Shown piece by piece: positions 50,177 through 59,322 of a stretch of 64,000 nt of DNA. The notes beneath the pieces are model-generated. The model was not told where the DNA came from, made no database searches, and was given only the letters and a program-made list of their open reading frames with translations. The stretch lies in NCBI RefSeq assembly GCF_000024345.1, contig NC_013729.1, positions 6,820,001 through 6,884,000 of the forward strand, in the 5' to 3' direction. The stretch comes from Kribbella flavida DSM 17836 (lineage in GTDB: Bacteria; Actinomycetota; Actinomycetes; Propionibacteriales; Kribbellaceae). Each line of letters starts with the position of its first letter. Positions within the stretch are counted from its first letter, which is position 1. Position numbers and translations under genes: made by a program.

Positions 50177-51472
50177 GTGACCACCGATCGAAGACCCCAG
50201 GACCAGCCGCTCGACGAACGGGCGCCCGCGCAGGTGGACGCCGCCGGGCGAGCCGGGGCTCTGCAGCGGAGAACTCTGCAGGTGCTGGTGATCAGCAACG
50301 TCGTCGGCGGCGTCGCGGTGGCGAGCGGGTTCGCCGTGGCGGGCCTGCTGGCGGAGAACATCTCCGGCTCCACGTCGATGTCCGGGCTGGTCGCCACCTC
50401 GACCACCCTGGGCGCGGCGGTTCTCGCCGTACCGCTGGCCGGGCTCGCGCGCCGGCGCGGGCGACGGGTCTCACTCGCGACGGGGTACCTGATCGCGGTG
50501 ACCGGCGCGGTGCTCAGCATCGTCGCGGCGCAGGTCGACTCGCTGGCCCTGCTCCTCATCGCGGGATGCCTGTTCGGCAGCGGCTCGGCCGCCAACCTGC
50601 AGTCCCGGTACGCCGCGACGGACGCCGCGGACCCGCGGTACGTCGCTCGCTCGTTGTCGGTGGTGGTCTGGGCGACGACCATCGGCGTCGTGGTCGGGCC
50701 GAACCTCACCGGACTCGGCGGCTCCGCCGGTGCGGCGGTCGGCGTGCTGCCGCTCGCCGGGCCGTACCTGTTCTCGGTCGTCGCGTTCGCGCTCAGCCTG
50801 GCGACGGTCTGGTTCGGCCTGCGCCGGCTGCAGCTGTCGACGCCGCGGACGAAGGTGGAGCGGCAACCGCTCGCGACGACGTTCCGCCGGGTGATGGCGA
50901 TTCCCCACGCGCGGCTCGGTCTGCTGGCGATCGCGTCCGCGCACTCGGTGATGGTCGGCGTGATGTCGATGACCGCCGTGCACCTGCGCCACCACGGCGC
51001 TTCACTGACGGTGGTCGGGTTCGTGATCAGCGGCCACGTCGCCGGCATGTACGCGCTGTCGCCGGTGATGGGCTGGCTGGCCGACCGGCTCGGCCGGATT
51101 CCCACGATCGGCGTCGGCCTGGCAGTCCTGGCTGTCGCGATGGCGGTCGCCGCGCTGGCCCCGGACGAGGCGCACAGCCTGACCGCGCTCTCCCTGGTCC
51201 TGCTCGGCATCGGCTGGTCGGCCTGTCTGGTGGCCGGATCCACGCTGCTGTCCTACTCGGTGCCCGCCGACATCCGCACCTCCGCTCAGGGCCTGTCCGA
51301 CCTCACCATGGGCGCGCTGGCGTCCATCGCGGGCACCGCCGCGGGCCCGATCCTGGCGCACCTGGGCTTCCACTGGCTCGCCGTGCTGTGCGCGCTGCTG
51401 CTGGTGCCGGTCGCGGTGATGGCCGCACTCACCCCTCAGCTTGCCTCAAGCAACAAAATTGACAGTGCGTGA
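50177..51472 (+). CDS. MFS transporter
   Basis: 431 residues and 12 predicted spans. GLVATSTTLGAAVLAVPLAGLARRRGRR has the loop 2-3 pattern, and SPVMGWLADRLGRIPTIGVGLAV the matching second-half loop. Efflux of an unknown substrate. GTG start with AGAGGGTGAGCC before it. Its last 27 bases overlap the GNAT gene from the other strand. Confidence 0.91.
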   Translation: MTTDRRPQDQPLDERAPAQVDAAGRAGALQRRTLQVLVISNVVGGVAVASGFAVAGLLAENISGSTSMSGLVATSTTLGAAVLAVPLAGLARRRGRRVSLATGYLIAVTGAVLSIVAAQVDSLALLLIAGCLFGSGSAANLQSRYAATDAADPRYVARSLSVVVWATTIGVVVGPNLTGLGGSAGAAVGVLPLAGPYLFSVVAFALSLATVWFGLRRLQLSTPRTKVERQPLATTFRRVMAIPHARLGLLAIASAHSVMVGVMSMTAVHLRHHGASLTVVGFVISGHVAGMYALSPVMGWLADRLGRIPTIGVGLAVLAVAMAVAALAPDEAHSLTALSLVLLGIGWSACLVAGSTLLSYSVPADIRTSAQGLSDLTMGALASIAGTAAGPILAHLGFHWLAVLCALLLVPVAVMAALTPQLASSNKIDSA

Positions 51473-52327
51473 GCCGGGCCGGAACCCGATGTCCTGGTAG
51501 AGCGCCCGTGCTTGCGGATAGCCGTCATCCCCGCGCGGGCAGACCAGCGCCCTGGTCCCACCCGCCTCCCGCAACGCATGCAGCGCAGCCAGGTCGACCG
51601 CCCGGGCCAGCCCGCGCCGCCGGTACGCCGGAGCGCAGCCGACGGGCTCGACCAGACCGACACCGCTCTGCTCGTCCAGCCAGATGAGCGCTGTCGCGAC
51701 GAACTCCCCGGCTTCGTTCTCCACCACCCAGTCCAGCTCCGGCCGGTAGGGCCAGGCGGCCATCACCGCGGCGAAGGCCTCATCGGTGACTTTCGATGGG
51801 CCCCAGTCGGACCAGGCGGCGCGATGCCCGGCGGCGCGCTTCGCTACCTCGTCCCGTCGCACATGGCGCAGGGCGAAGCCTTCCGGCACGACAGGTTCGT
51901 CCAGCGCATCCAGCAAAGTCCAGTGGTGCGTGAAGAACGGCGCGTCCTCGTCCCGGCGGAACCCAGCCGCCTCCAAAGCCGCGATCAGGTGTGCCTCGGT
52001 GTCCAACACACTGGAAGCCAGTTCCGACCCGTCAGCCGTGGCCCGGAACCACTGCACAACCACCTCAGCCAGCTCCGGCCGGGCCGGATCAACCACCGGC
52101 AAGAGATAACCCGGCTCCGCGAGCCACCCCCAGGCGACGATCTCTCCCGCGTCCCGCCAGACCGCCGTACGCCAGCTGTCCTGCCGGTGGAGCGTTGCAT
52201 TCAGCTCCCAGGCCAGGTCCCCGATGTGGAAGCGCGAGGCCGGGCTCCAGGTCCGCTGGACGAGCTCCTGCATGTCCTGGAGGCCGTCGCGGCCGGCGTA
52301 CTCGGTCTTCTGCACAGGTCGGAGCAT
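51446..52327 (-). CDS. GNAT N-acetyltransferase (two GNAT-like halves)
   Basis: 293 residues. The N-terminal half resembles a degenerate GNAT fold; the C-terminal half (150-293) is the active one with GLVEPVGCAPAYRRRGLARAVDLAALHAL (acetyl-CoA motif) and ARALYQDIGFRPG. ATG 52327 is the start. Substrate unknown. The gene tail overlaps the MFS gene on the opposite strand. Confidence 0.88.
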   Translation of the reverse strand: MLRPVQKTEYAGRDGLQDMQELVQRTWSPASRFHIGDLAWELNATLHRQDSWRTAVWRDAGEIVAWGWLAEPGYLLPVVDPARPELAEVVVQWFRATADGSELASSVLDTEAHLIAALEAAGFRRDEDAPFFTHHWTLLDALDEPVVPEGFALRHVRRDEVAKRAAGHRAAWSDWGPSKVTDEAFAAVMAAWPYRPELDWVVENEAGEFVATALIWLDEQSGVGLVEPVGCAPAYRRRGLARAVDLAALHALREAGGTRALVCPRGDDGYPQARALYQDIGFRPGSRTVNFVA

Positions 52328-52355
52328 CACAGGGGCGGACGGACGGCTCAACTGC

Positions 52356-52706
52356 TTATTGCTGGGAGCCCCATTCCCACAGCGCCCGCAGTGCCGGCAC
52401 GAGCGCTCGGCCGCGCGGGGTGAGGGCGTAGGACACCCGGGGCGGCCAGCCGCGCTGCCGGGTGCGCTCGAGCACTCCACTGGTGGTCAGCTGCTGCAGC
52501 CGGTCGGTGAGGACTTTGTCGGACAACCGCGGCAGACCTTCGCGCAGCTGCGTGAAGCTCCGGTCGCCGTGCCGGAACTCGCCGATGATCAGGGCCGTCC
52601 AGCGGCCACGCAGCGCGTCCAGCGCGACGTCGACAGGGCAGGCGGGCGGAAGCTCGGCGTCCAGCGCCTCGCAGGGCTGCAGGAGACCAACCGTTTGGTG
52701 AGCCAC
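52356..52706 (-). CDS. HxlR-type winged-helix regulator
   Basis: 116 residues. CPVDVALDALRGRWTALIIGEFRHGDRSFTQLREGLPRLSDKVLTDRLQQLTTSGVLER is the HxlR signature. GTG 52706 is chosen with AGGAG eight bases before. Divergent from the MBL-fold gene, which it likely controls across a 60-base gap. Confidence 0.92.
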   Translation of the reverse strand: MAHQTVGLLQPCEALDAELPPACPVDVALDALRGRWTALIIGEFRHGDRSFTQLREGLPRLSDKVLTDRLQQLTTSGVLERTRQRGWPPRVSYALTPRGRALVPALRALWEWGSQQ

Positions 52707-52766
52707 GACGCGCGCTCCTAGCTTCGGGAATCGGAGTGTCCCAACTTCTACCACTGGAGCGGAACG

Positions 52767-53549
52767 ATGCGAATCCACTCGCTGAACTGCGGCACGATGA
52801 CGTCCGGCGGACCGGGTGAGCCACCCGCCGTCTGCCACTGCCTGCTGATCGAGACCGACGCCGACGGATTGGTCCTCGTCGACACCGGACTGGGCACAGT
52901 GAACATCGCGGACCCGGTCGGCTCGCTCGGCGAGGACTTCATCGGATGGGCGGCGCCGGTGCTGCGGTCCGAGGAGACAGCGGTTCACCAGATCGAGCAG
53001 CTGGGGTTCGTGGCGTCCGACGTACGGCACATCGTCGTGACGCACCTGCATCGCGACCACTGTGGTGGGCTGCCGGACTTCCCCCACGCAGCTGTCCACC
53101 TGCACCAAGCCGAGCACGACATCGCCACGCCTGGCGGCGGCATCTACCTGAACGCCGCCTACGCGCACGGCCCTCAATGGGTCACGTACGCCGGCTCGGG
53201 CGGTGACGAGTGGATGGGCTTTGCCGGAGTGCGTGAGCTGGTCGGGTTGCCGCCGGAGATCCTGATGGTGCCGCTACTCGGGCACACGCCGGGTCATGTC
53301 GGTGTAGCGGTCGAGGGTGACGACGGCTGGTTGCTGCACGCCGGTGACGCGTACTTCCACCGGAACGAGCTACGAGCCGACGGTCAGTGGCCAGAGACCT
53401 GGGACCTGCTGCAGGCACGAGCTGAGACGGACCGTACGTCGCGCCTGGAGAACCGGGACCGGCTCCGGGAGGCGGTACTGCGCTCCGACGGCCCGCTGGT
53501 GTTCTCGGCGCACGACCCGGTCGAGTACGCGGGGCGTGCCGGCGCTTGA
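52767..53549 (+). CDS. MBL-fold metallo-hydrolase
   Basis: 260 residues. Zinc motif THLHRDHCGG (HxHxDH), LLGHTPGHVGV and HAGDAYFH with the terminal FSAHDP. It resembles AHL lactonase-like hydrolases that act on esters or lactones. ATG start directly after GGAGCGGAACG. Its regulator is probably the divergent HxlR gene. Confidence 0.9.
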   Translation: MRIHSLNCGTMTSGGPGEPPAVCHCLLIETDADGLVLVDTGLGTVNIADPVGSLGEDFIGWAAPVLRSEETAVHQIEQLGFVASDVRHIVVTHLHRDHCGGLPDFPHAAVHLHQAEHDIATPGGGIYLNAAYAHGPQWVTYAGSGGDEWMGFAGVRELVGLPPEILMVPLLGHTPGHVGVAVEGDDGWLLHAGDAYFHRNELRADGQWPETWDLLQARAETDRTSRLENRDRLREAVLRSDGPLVFSAHDPVEYAGRAGA

Positions 53550-53562
53550 CTAGGGTTTCGGC

Positions 53563-54258
53563 GTGAGCATCGCCGACGGTGGGATTCCCAGCCCGAACAT
53601 CTGGCACCACCCGCAGACCTACGAGATCGAGAACCGGGCCGTCGACCCGGACGGGGTGATCGAGCCGGCAATGCGGGCGATCCGGGACTGGGCCGGGGCG
53701 ACCGTGCTGGATCTGGGCTGCGGCACCGGGTTCCACCTGCCGCTGTTCGCGGCGACGGCGGCCCGGGTGATCGGGGTGGAGCCGCACGGCACGCTGGCCG
53801 AGGCGGCGCGGCGGCGGACCCGGGGACTGGCGAACGTCGAGGTGCGGCAGGGCACAGCGCAGCAGGTGCCGCTGCCGGACGCGTCGGTCGACGTGATGCA
53901 CGCGCGCTGGGCGTACTTCTTCGGGCCCGGCTGCGAACCGGGCCTGGCCGAGCTCGACCGGGTGATGCGGCGCGGCGGTACGGCGTTCGTGATCGACAAC
54001 GACGCCGGCCGGTCCACCTTCGGCCGCTGGTTCGCCGAGGCGTACCCGATGATCAAGGCGCCCGCAGTGGAACGGTTCTGGACCTCCCGCGGCTGGCAGC
54101 GCACCGAGCTGGACATGGGCTGGCGGTTCGAGAGCCGGGCCGACTTCGAGGCGGTGGTGCGGATCGAGTTCAAGCCCGAGGCCGCCGAGCGCATCATCGC
54201 GACGCATCCGGGCACCGAGGTCGACTACGCGGTCAACCTGTGGAGCCGCACCTACTAG
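53563..54258 (+). CDS. Class I SAM-dependent methyltransferase
   Basis: 231 residues. TVLDLGCGTGFHLPLFAAT is motif I and VIGVEPHGTL motif II; DASVDVMHARWAYFFGPGCEPGLAELDRVMRRGGTAFVI covers motifs III-IV. GTG start 13 bases after the MBL gene, so same transcript. Confidence 0.92.
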   Translation: MSIADGGIPSPNIWHHPQTYEIENRAVDPDGVIEPAMRAIRDWAGATVLDLGCGTGFHLPLFAATAARVIGVEPHGTLAEAARRRTRGLANVEVRQGTAQQVPLPDASVDVMHARWAYFFGPGCEPGLAELDRVMRRGGTAFVIDNDAGRSTFGRWFAEAYPMIKAPAVERFWTSRGWQRTELDMGWRFESRADFEAVVRIEFKPEAAERIIATHPGTEVDYAVNLWSRTY

Positions 54259-54280
54259 CAGCGGACACGCGATCCGCTGC
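54258..54280 (+). terminator. Hairpin after the methyltransferase gene
   Basis: GCAGCGGA and TCCGCTGC, eight-base stem with a seven-base loop, starting at the stop codon. Confidence 0.55.
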
Positions 54281-54343
54281 GGTGAGCCGCAACGCCCCCT
54301 AAGGTGAGCATTCGCCACTGACCTGGGGAGGCGCCTCACCGGC

Positions 54344-54916
54344 ATGGACGGACTGCTGCTCGAACGCCTGCTGCCAGCACTCCCCGAACGGGTCGGTGTC
54401 GCCGCCGGCCAGCAGGCAGCGCTGGTGGTCGGGACCACCGCCCAGGCCCGCCAGTGCGCCGACGTGATCGCCGGACTCGACGACCCACCGCCCGGTGCCG
54501 TCGTGAAGAGCAGCGGCACCGTCCGGCTCGTCCCCGCCGAGGGCGGTCTGCTGCCGCACCTCACCGTGCTCGGCAACGTCGTGCACGGCCACACCGTGAC
54601 GCACCGCGTGACCCGGCAGGCTGCCGAGGAGCAGTGCCGGATCACCTCCACCAACTGCGGGCTGGACGACGTCCTGGACCGCTACCCGCACGAGATCACG
54701 CCGGGCCGCCGCCGTCTGACCGGACTGGCCCGGGCACTGCGCGCGCAGCCGTCGGTGATCGTGCTGGAGGACGCAGCGGGCCTGCCGACGTGGGGTTCGC
54801 TGCTGCGGCCGGACCACATGACCGAGCTGTGGTCGATCGCGGTTCTGCTGATCACCACCGACCCGGCCCGCGCAGCTGGTTTCGCACCACGGTTCGACGC
54901 GAGGTCCGAGACGTGA
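54344..54916 (+). CDS. Catalytically degenerate ABC ATPase homologue
   Basis: 190 residues that align along the whole nucleotide-binding domain of a sugar ABC ATPase yet lose every catalytic motif. Walker A (30-38) reads GTTAQARQC, without the P-loop glycines or Lys. The Q-loop area (61-74, RLVPAEGGLLPHLT) lacks Gln. The signature LSGGQ is ITPGR (118-122). Walker B ends VIVLED (138-143) with D and E exchanged. The H-loop His is Thr172 (ITTD). The overall spacing and PHLTV/RYPHE landmarks stay. The frame is clean and its stop overlaps the binding protein start. It cannot hydrolyse ATP in the usual way, so a structural or regulatory role is inferred. Confidence 0.8.
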   Translation: MDGLLLERLLPALPERVGVAAGQQAALVVGTTAQARQCADVIAGLDDPPPGAVVKSSGTVRLVPAEGGLLPHLTVLGNVVHGHTVTHRVTRQAAEEQCRITSTNCGLDDVLDRYPHEITPGRRRLTGLARALRAQPSVIVLEDAAGLPTWGSLLRPDHMTELWSIAVLLITTDPARAAGFAPRFDARSET

Positions 54917-56157
54917 TCAGCCGACGAGTGGTCCTCGCCGCAGCCGCCGCCACCGCCGTGTCCGGCTGTACTCCGGACGTTCTCGGTCTGAGCCGGAGCG
55001 TGCGGGTGGCAGTGAGCTGGGGCGGTCCGGAGCTGCGGGCCTTCCACCGGGTGCTGGACGGACTCGGCAAGCTGGAGTACCCGGTCGAGGTGGTTCCGCT
55101 CGGCGACGACATCTCCACCGCGTTCGGCGCCCGCTCGGCTCGTCGCCCGGACATCGTGATGCTGCCGCGGCCGGGCCTGGTTCCTCTGCACCGCGACAAC
55201 CTGGAGCCGATGCCGGCCGAGTTGGCCGAGCGCGGCCGGGCCCGGCTCTGGGACGAGCTGCTGACCCGTGACGGTACGACGTACGGGCTGCCGTTCAAGA
55301 CGGCGCACAAGTCGGCGGTCTGGTACCGGCCGTCGGTGTTCCGCGCGGCTGGGGTGGAGCCACCGAAGCTCTGGTCCGAGTGGCTCGCCGTGAACCGGTC
55401 ACTGTCCGCCGGTGGAATCCGGCCGCTGGCCCTGGCCGCCGGCGACGGCTGGGTGCTCACCGACTTCCTGGAGAACGTCCTGCTCGGTACGGCGCCGGCG
55501 GCGTACCGGGCGCTGGCGGTGTCCGACCAGCCGCGGCCGTCCCAGCTGCCGGAGTTCGGCGACGCGCTGCGCCTGCTGGCAACGGCCTGGGCTGCACCGG
55601 GCACGCTGGCCGGTGGGGTCGAGCGGTCGTTGGTGCAGCAGTTCCCCGATGCCGTCGTCGAGGTGTTCGGGCATCGCCGGGCCGCGATGGTGCTCGCGTC
55701 GGACTTCGCCGAGCCGGTGATCCGCGGCTTCGCCACGGACCCGTCGGACGTCGGGCTGTTCACGTTCCCGCCGTTCCGGCCGGGCACCGCCGCTCCGGTG
55801 GTGGTCGGTGGCGACGTGATGGTCGTACCGCGGCCGGCGACCGACGACGCGTGGGACCTGGTCCGGCGCCTCGCTGCGCCCGCGGCGGTGGACCCGTGGA
55901 TCGCGACCGGCGGCTTCATCGCCGACGGACGCACCACCGGCTACTCCCCCGAGCTCACCCGGCTGGCGGAGCAGCTGGTCACCCCGGGAGCCGCCCTGCA
56001 GTTCGACCTGTCCGACCGGCTCGGCTCGCTGGGCGACATCAACGGCGTGTGGCGCGTGCTGACCGACCTGCTGATCCGGGTCGGCAACCGCGGTAGCGAA
56101 CTGGTGCCGGACGCCGTACGGTCGGCGCTGGACGAGCTGGCGAAGGTGGAGAGCTGA
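54913..56157 (+). CDS. Extracellular solute-binding lipoprotein
   Basis: 414 residues. GTG start in a 4-base overlap; signal peptide VISRRVVLAAAAATAVSGC with lipobox ending at Cys19. The rest is the SBP_bac_1 fold of carbohydrate importers (RPDIVMLPRPGLVPLHRDNLEPMPAEL; YGLPFKTAHKSAVWYRPSVFRAAGVEPPKLWSEW; DVMVVPRPATDDAWDLVRRLAAP). Ligand unknown. Couples to the permease gene through TGATG. Confidence 0.9.
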   Translation: MISRRVVLAAAAATAVSGCTPDVLGLSRSVRVAVSWGGPELRAFHRVLDGLGKLEYPVEVVPLGDDISTAFGARSARRPDIVMLPRPGLVPLHRDNLEPMPAELAERGRARLWDELLTRDGTTYGLPFKTAHKSAVWYRPSVFRAAGVEPPKLWSEWLAVNRSLSAGGIRPLALAAGDGWVLTDFLENVLLGTAPAAYRALAVSDQPRPSQLPEFGDALRLLATAWAAPGTLAGGVERSLVQQFPDAVVEVFGHRRAAMVLASDFAEPVIRGFATDPSDVGLFTFPPFRPGTAAPVVVGGDVMVVPRPATDDAWDLVRRLAAPAAVDPWIATGGFIADGRTTGYSPELTRLAEQLVTPGAALQFDLSDRLGSLGDINGVWRVLTDLLIRVGNRGSELVPDAVRSALDELAKVES

Positions 56158-57932
56158 TGGGCCTGCGCAGCAACGGCTTGTCGCTCGAGATCGCGGGCCG
56201 TCCGATCGTCGGGCGACCGGTGCCCGGCAAGCCGCGCCGCCCGGCCGGCCCTTACCTGCTGGGCCTGCCCGCACTGCTGCTCAGCAGCCTCTTGCTGATT
56301 CCGGTCGCGCTGACCGTGGTCGCCGCGTTCCGGCTGCCGGACGGGTCGTTCGGACTGGACAACTTCGCGGTGATGGGCGACCCGGCCGCGTTGCATGCCG
56401 TACGCAACAGCCTGGCCTGGGTGGCCGTCGCCCTGGCGCTGGTCGTCGTCGGCTTCCTGCTGGCCGTGGTGAGCTACCGCCTGCCCGCCCTGTCGTCGTT
56501 TCTGCAACCAGCGTTGGTGATTCCGTTCGCGGTGTCGGTGCTGGCCTCCGGTGCCACCTTCCGGCTGATCTTCGACCCGGCACCCGAGCGGGGCACGGTC
56601 ACCGCGGTCTGGACGTCGCTGTTCGGCTCGAGTCCGGTCTGGCTCGGTCCAGGGCTCTTCTGGCTGGTCCTGGTGTCGGCCTTCGGCTGGACCTGGCTCG
56701 GGTACGTCGTGTCGCTGTTCCGGGCCGGCCTGGACGCGATCCCCGACGACGTGAGCCGCACCATCGCGGCCGAGGGGGTGACCGGCTGGCGCCGGTGGCG
56801 GGTGCTCGAGCTGCCCCTGCTCCGGCCGATCACTGGTGTCGTCACGCTGACCCTGGTGATCGCCGCGGTCCGCGTGTTCGACCTGGTGCTGATCGTTGTG
56901 CCCGGCCCGATGCAGCGCGACGCGGAGGTGCTCGGCCTGAACTGGTGGCGCGCGACCAGCGCCGGCGACGATCCCGGCCGGACGGCGGCACTCGGCGTCG
57001 TCCTGTTCGCCATCGTCGCCGCGGTCGCGGTGATCGGCGTCCGGGGCCTGCGGCGACGACGCTGGGCGATGCCGGCCACCGTCGTACCGGCTGATCCGTC
57101 GCTGCGCAGACCCAAGCCCAGCAAGAGAGTCCGGCGAATCGGATGGACCGCCGGCTTCGCCGTCAGCCTGTTCTGGATCCTGCCGGCCGTGATGCTGGTC
57201 GCCACCGCGCTGCACTCCCCCGGCGAAGCCGGACTGCGCGGCTGGTGGTCCCTGCGTGGACTGGGCTTCGAGTCCTTCACCGCGGCTGCCAACGTGGGGC
57301 TGATGCGTGCACTGCTGTCGACAGTGCTGATCTCCTCGATCGCCACGGGCGTCCTGCTCGTGATCGCCGTACCCACGGCGTACCTGGTCGCCTGGGGTGG
57401 ACTGCCGACCTGGCTGGGCCGCGTGGTCACGTCCGGGTTCGTCGTGCTCGCGGTGACGCCGGTGCAGATGTACGCCGCTCCGCTGCGCGAGGCGATCGAT
57501 GCCGCGGGACTCACCGGCTCGCGGATCGCCTTGGCTCTGGTGCATGCCGCCGCTGGTCTGCCGTTCGCTGTGCTGTTGCTGCGCTCGGCGTTCGCATCGG
57601 CTCCCCCAGTGCTGGTGGCCGAAGCCCTGCAAGGTCCCGCGCGGCAGAGGGCCGTACTGGCGACTGTGCAGCGGACCTATCGGCCCGCGCTGGTGGCGGT
57701 GGCCGTGCTGGAGTTCGTGCTGGTGTGGAACGACTTCATCGTCGGCTTCCTGATCAGCGGAGCCGGTACGACGCCGCTGTCGCTCGTGCTGTGGGGCGAG
57801 GCGCGGCAGTTCTCCACCTCGGGTGGAACGGTCGCGGCGGCAGCCCTGGTTGCCTCTGTGGTGCCGGCGGTCCTGATGCTGTCCTTCTGGCGCACGGTTG
57901 TCCGCGGACTGACGGTCGGGGGCAGGCCATGA
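56157..57932 (+). CDS. Fused sugar ABC permease (MalF-like plus MalG-like in one chain)
   Basis: 591 residues with two BPD_transp_1 domains and about 12 spans. Domain 1 (~25-300) has an EAA-like loop VSRTIAAEGVTGWRRWRVLELPLLRPI. Domain 2 (~320-590) starts RRIGWTAGFAVSLFWILPAVMLVATAL; its coupling loop, VLVAEALQGPARQRAVLATVQRTYRPAL, has lost the usual G and P positions. Usually two genes, here one. Both coupling loops are still recognisable, so an ATPase could dock, but that coded beside it is degenerate. Confidence 0.88.
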   Translation: MGLRSNGLSLEIAGRPIVGRPVPGKPRRPAGPYLLGLPALLLSSLLLIPVALTVVAAFRLPDGSFGLDNFAVMGDPAALHAVRNSLAWVAVALALVVVGFLLAVVSYRLPALSSFLQPALVIPFAVSVLASGATFRLIFDPAPERGTVTAVWTSLFGSSPVWLGPGLFWLVLVSAFGWTWLGYVVSLFRAGLDAIPDDVSRTIAAEGVTGWRRWRVLELPLLRPITGVVTLTLVIAAVRVFDLVLIVVPGPMQRDAEVLGLNWWRATSAGDDPGRTAALGVVLFAIVAAVAVIGVRGLRRRRWAMPATVVPADPSLRRPKPSKRVRRIGWTAGFAVSLFWILPAVMLVATALHSPGEAGLRGWWSLRGLGFESFTAAANVGLMRALLSTVLISSIATGVLLVIAVPTAYLVAWGGLPTWLGRVVTSGFVVLAVTPVQMYAAPLREAIDAAGLTGSRIALALVHAAAGLPFAVLLLRSAFASAPPVLVAEALQGPARQRAVLATVQRTYRPALVAVAVLEFVLVWNDFIVGFLISGAGTTPLSLVLWGEARQFSTSGGTVAAAALVASVVPAVLMLSFWRTVVRGLTVGGRP

Positions 57933-59239
57933 GCACCGAGGACTCTCCCGAGGAGAAGCCGGCCGCGAAAGGCGAGCGGCGGCGCGGCGACATCTTCGGC
58001 ATCAGCGCGCTCGCCTCGGCCCTGCTGTCCGGCCTCGCCGGCGAGAAGCTGGCGCAAAGCCTCGACAGCGGCGGGTGGGTCGGTGTCGTCGGCATCAGTC
58101 TGACGATCGGCTTCGCCTTGATCTGGGCGATTTACAACGCCCCGGTCGGTCTGCGGCGGTACCGGCGCTGGCGGGCGGGCGCCGCCGGCATCGAGACGTC
58201 CGGCGAGGTACATGCCGTCGCCGAGGAGGCCGAGCAGTGGCTGGTGTCGTTGGGCTCCAGCTCCGGTGGCCTGGCCGCAACAGCGTGGTTCGAGCTGAAC
58301 GAGCTGCGCCTGCGCAACCTGCTGGCGAACGAGAAGCCGGATGCCGACTCTGCGGACGACCTCGCGCGCATCTGCGACGCGCTGGAGGCCTGGTACATCA
58401 CCCGTCACGAGCCGGCCGAGCTCCTGGACCTGAGCGACTACCTGACTGCCGTAGCCGACGGGTCCGGTCGGCGAGATCTGCTGGAACTGGCTGCTGCGCG
58501 CGCGGCTACGGCGTACCGGATGCTGGGGGATCTGGAGACGGCGAGCACCAAGCTGGGTATCTCCGACAACGTCGCACCGGCTAGACGCGGGCACAGCCGG
58601 ACAGCGGCCGCACTGGAGACGCGGCGGCAGGTCGAGCGCGCCTTGCTGCACCTGGCACGCGCCGACGCGGCTCCTGCAGGCAATGACCGCGAGGAAGCCG
58701 CGCTCAACGCCCGCGACCGCCTCGACGACGCGCGGCTCAGCCGGCCCGGCCCGGACGTGGCGGGTGACGTGGCGATCGCGATCAACCTCGCGATTGTGCA
58801 CCTGTACCAGCAGGACCCCGAAGGTGCTCTGGACCAGCTCCGGCCCGCGGCAGCACGGGCCACCACGGCGGGTGACACCAGCGGGCAGGCGCACGCCTTC
58901 GAACTGACCGGCGTCGCAGCCTGGATGCTGGAGCGCCCGGACGAGGCGAAGAAGTGGTGGCAGCATGCCGAGCACCTCTACGCGGAGATCGACGAGCGGG
59001 AAGGGCAGGGCCGCTGCCTGCAGCACCTGGGCTCGGCGGCGGTGGTCGCCGGCGAACGGGAGAAGGCGAGGGAGTTGCTGCAGCAGAGTGCGTTGCTGCG
59101 GTCGTTCGAGAGCCCGACGCTGGTGACCTACCTGGAGGCCGCGACCGAGACCGGTACGCCGCCCGAGGTTCCGCCCGAACCGCGGCGGGCCACCGTCGGC
59201 CGGATCCGCCGCCTGATCGACCGCTGGCTGTTGCGCTGA
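57929..59239 (+). CDS. Membrane-anchored TPR-like protein linked to the ABC operon
   Basis: 436 residues. Two hydrophobic segments (~21-38 and 49-69: WVGVVGISLTIGFALIWAIYN) are followed by ~360 residues of helical repeats; GDVAIAINLAIVHLYQQDPEGALDQLRPAAARA and AHAFELTGVAAWMLERPDEAKKWWQHAEHLYAE are TPR-like. ATGA overlap with the permease. In the same operon as a solute receptor and a dead ATPase, it might act as cytoplasmic adaptor. No catalytic motif seen; function unknown. Confidence 0.82.
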   Translation: MSTEDSPEEKPAAKGERRRGDIFGISALASALLSGLAGEKLAQSLDSGGWVGVVGISLTIGFALIWAIYNAPVGLRRYRRWRAGAAGIETSGEVHAVAEEAEQWLVSLGSSSGGLAATAWFELNELRLRNLLANEKPDADSADDLARICDALEAWYITRHEPAELLDLSDYLTAVADGSGRRDLLELAAARAATAYRMLGDLETASTKLGISDNVAPARRGHSRTAAALETRRQVERALLHLARADAAPAGNDREEAALNARDRLDDARLSRPGPDVAGDVAIAINLAIVHLYQQDPEGALDQLRPAAARATTAGDTSGQAHAFELTGVAAWMLERPDEAKKWWQHAEHLYAEIDEREGQGRCLQHLGSAAVVAGEREKARELLQQSALLRSFESPTLVTYLEAATETGTPPEVPPEPRRATVGRIRRLIDRWLLR

Positions 59240-59322
59240 GGCATTCTGTCGGTCCCATCGCCTAGGTTGTCGGGCATGGTGACGGCGGGGTCGAACGCGG
59301 GCTCGAAGGCGGGGTTGACGGC

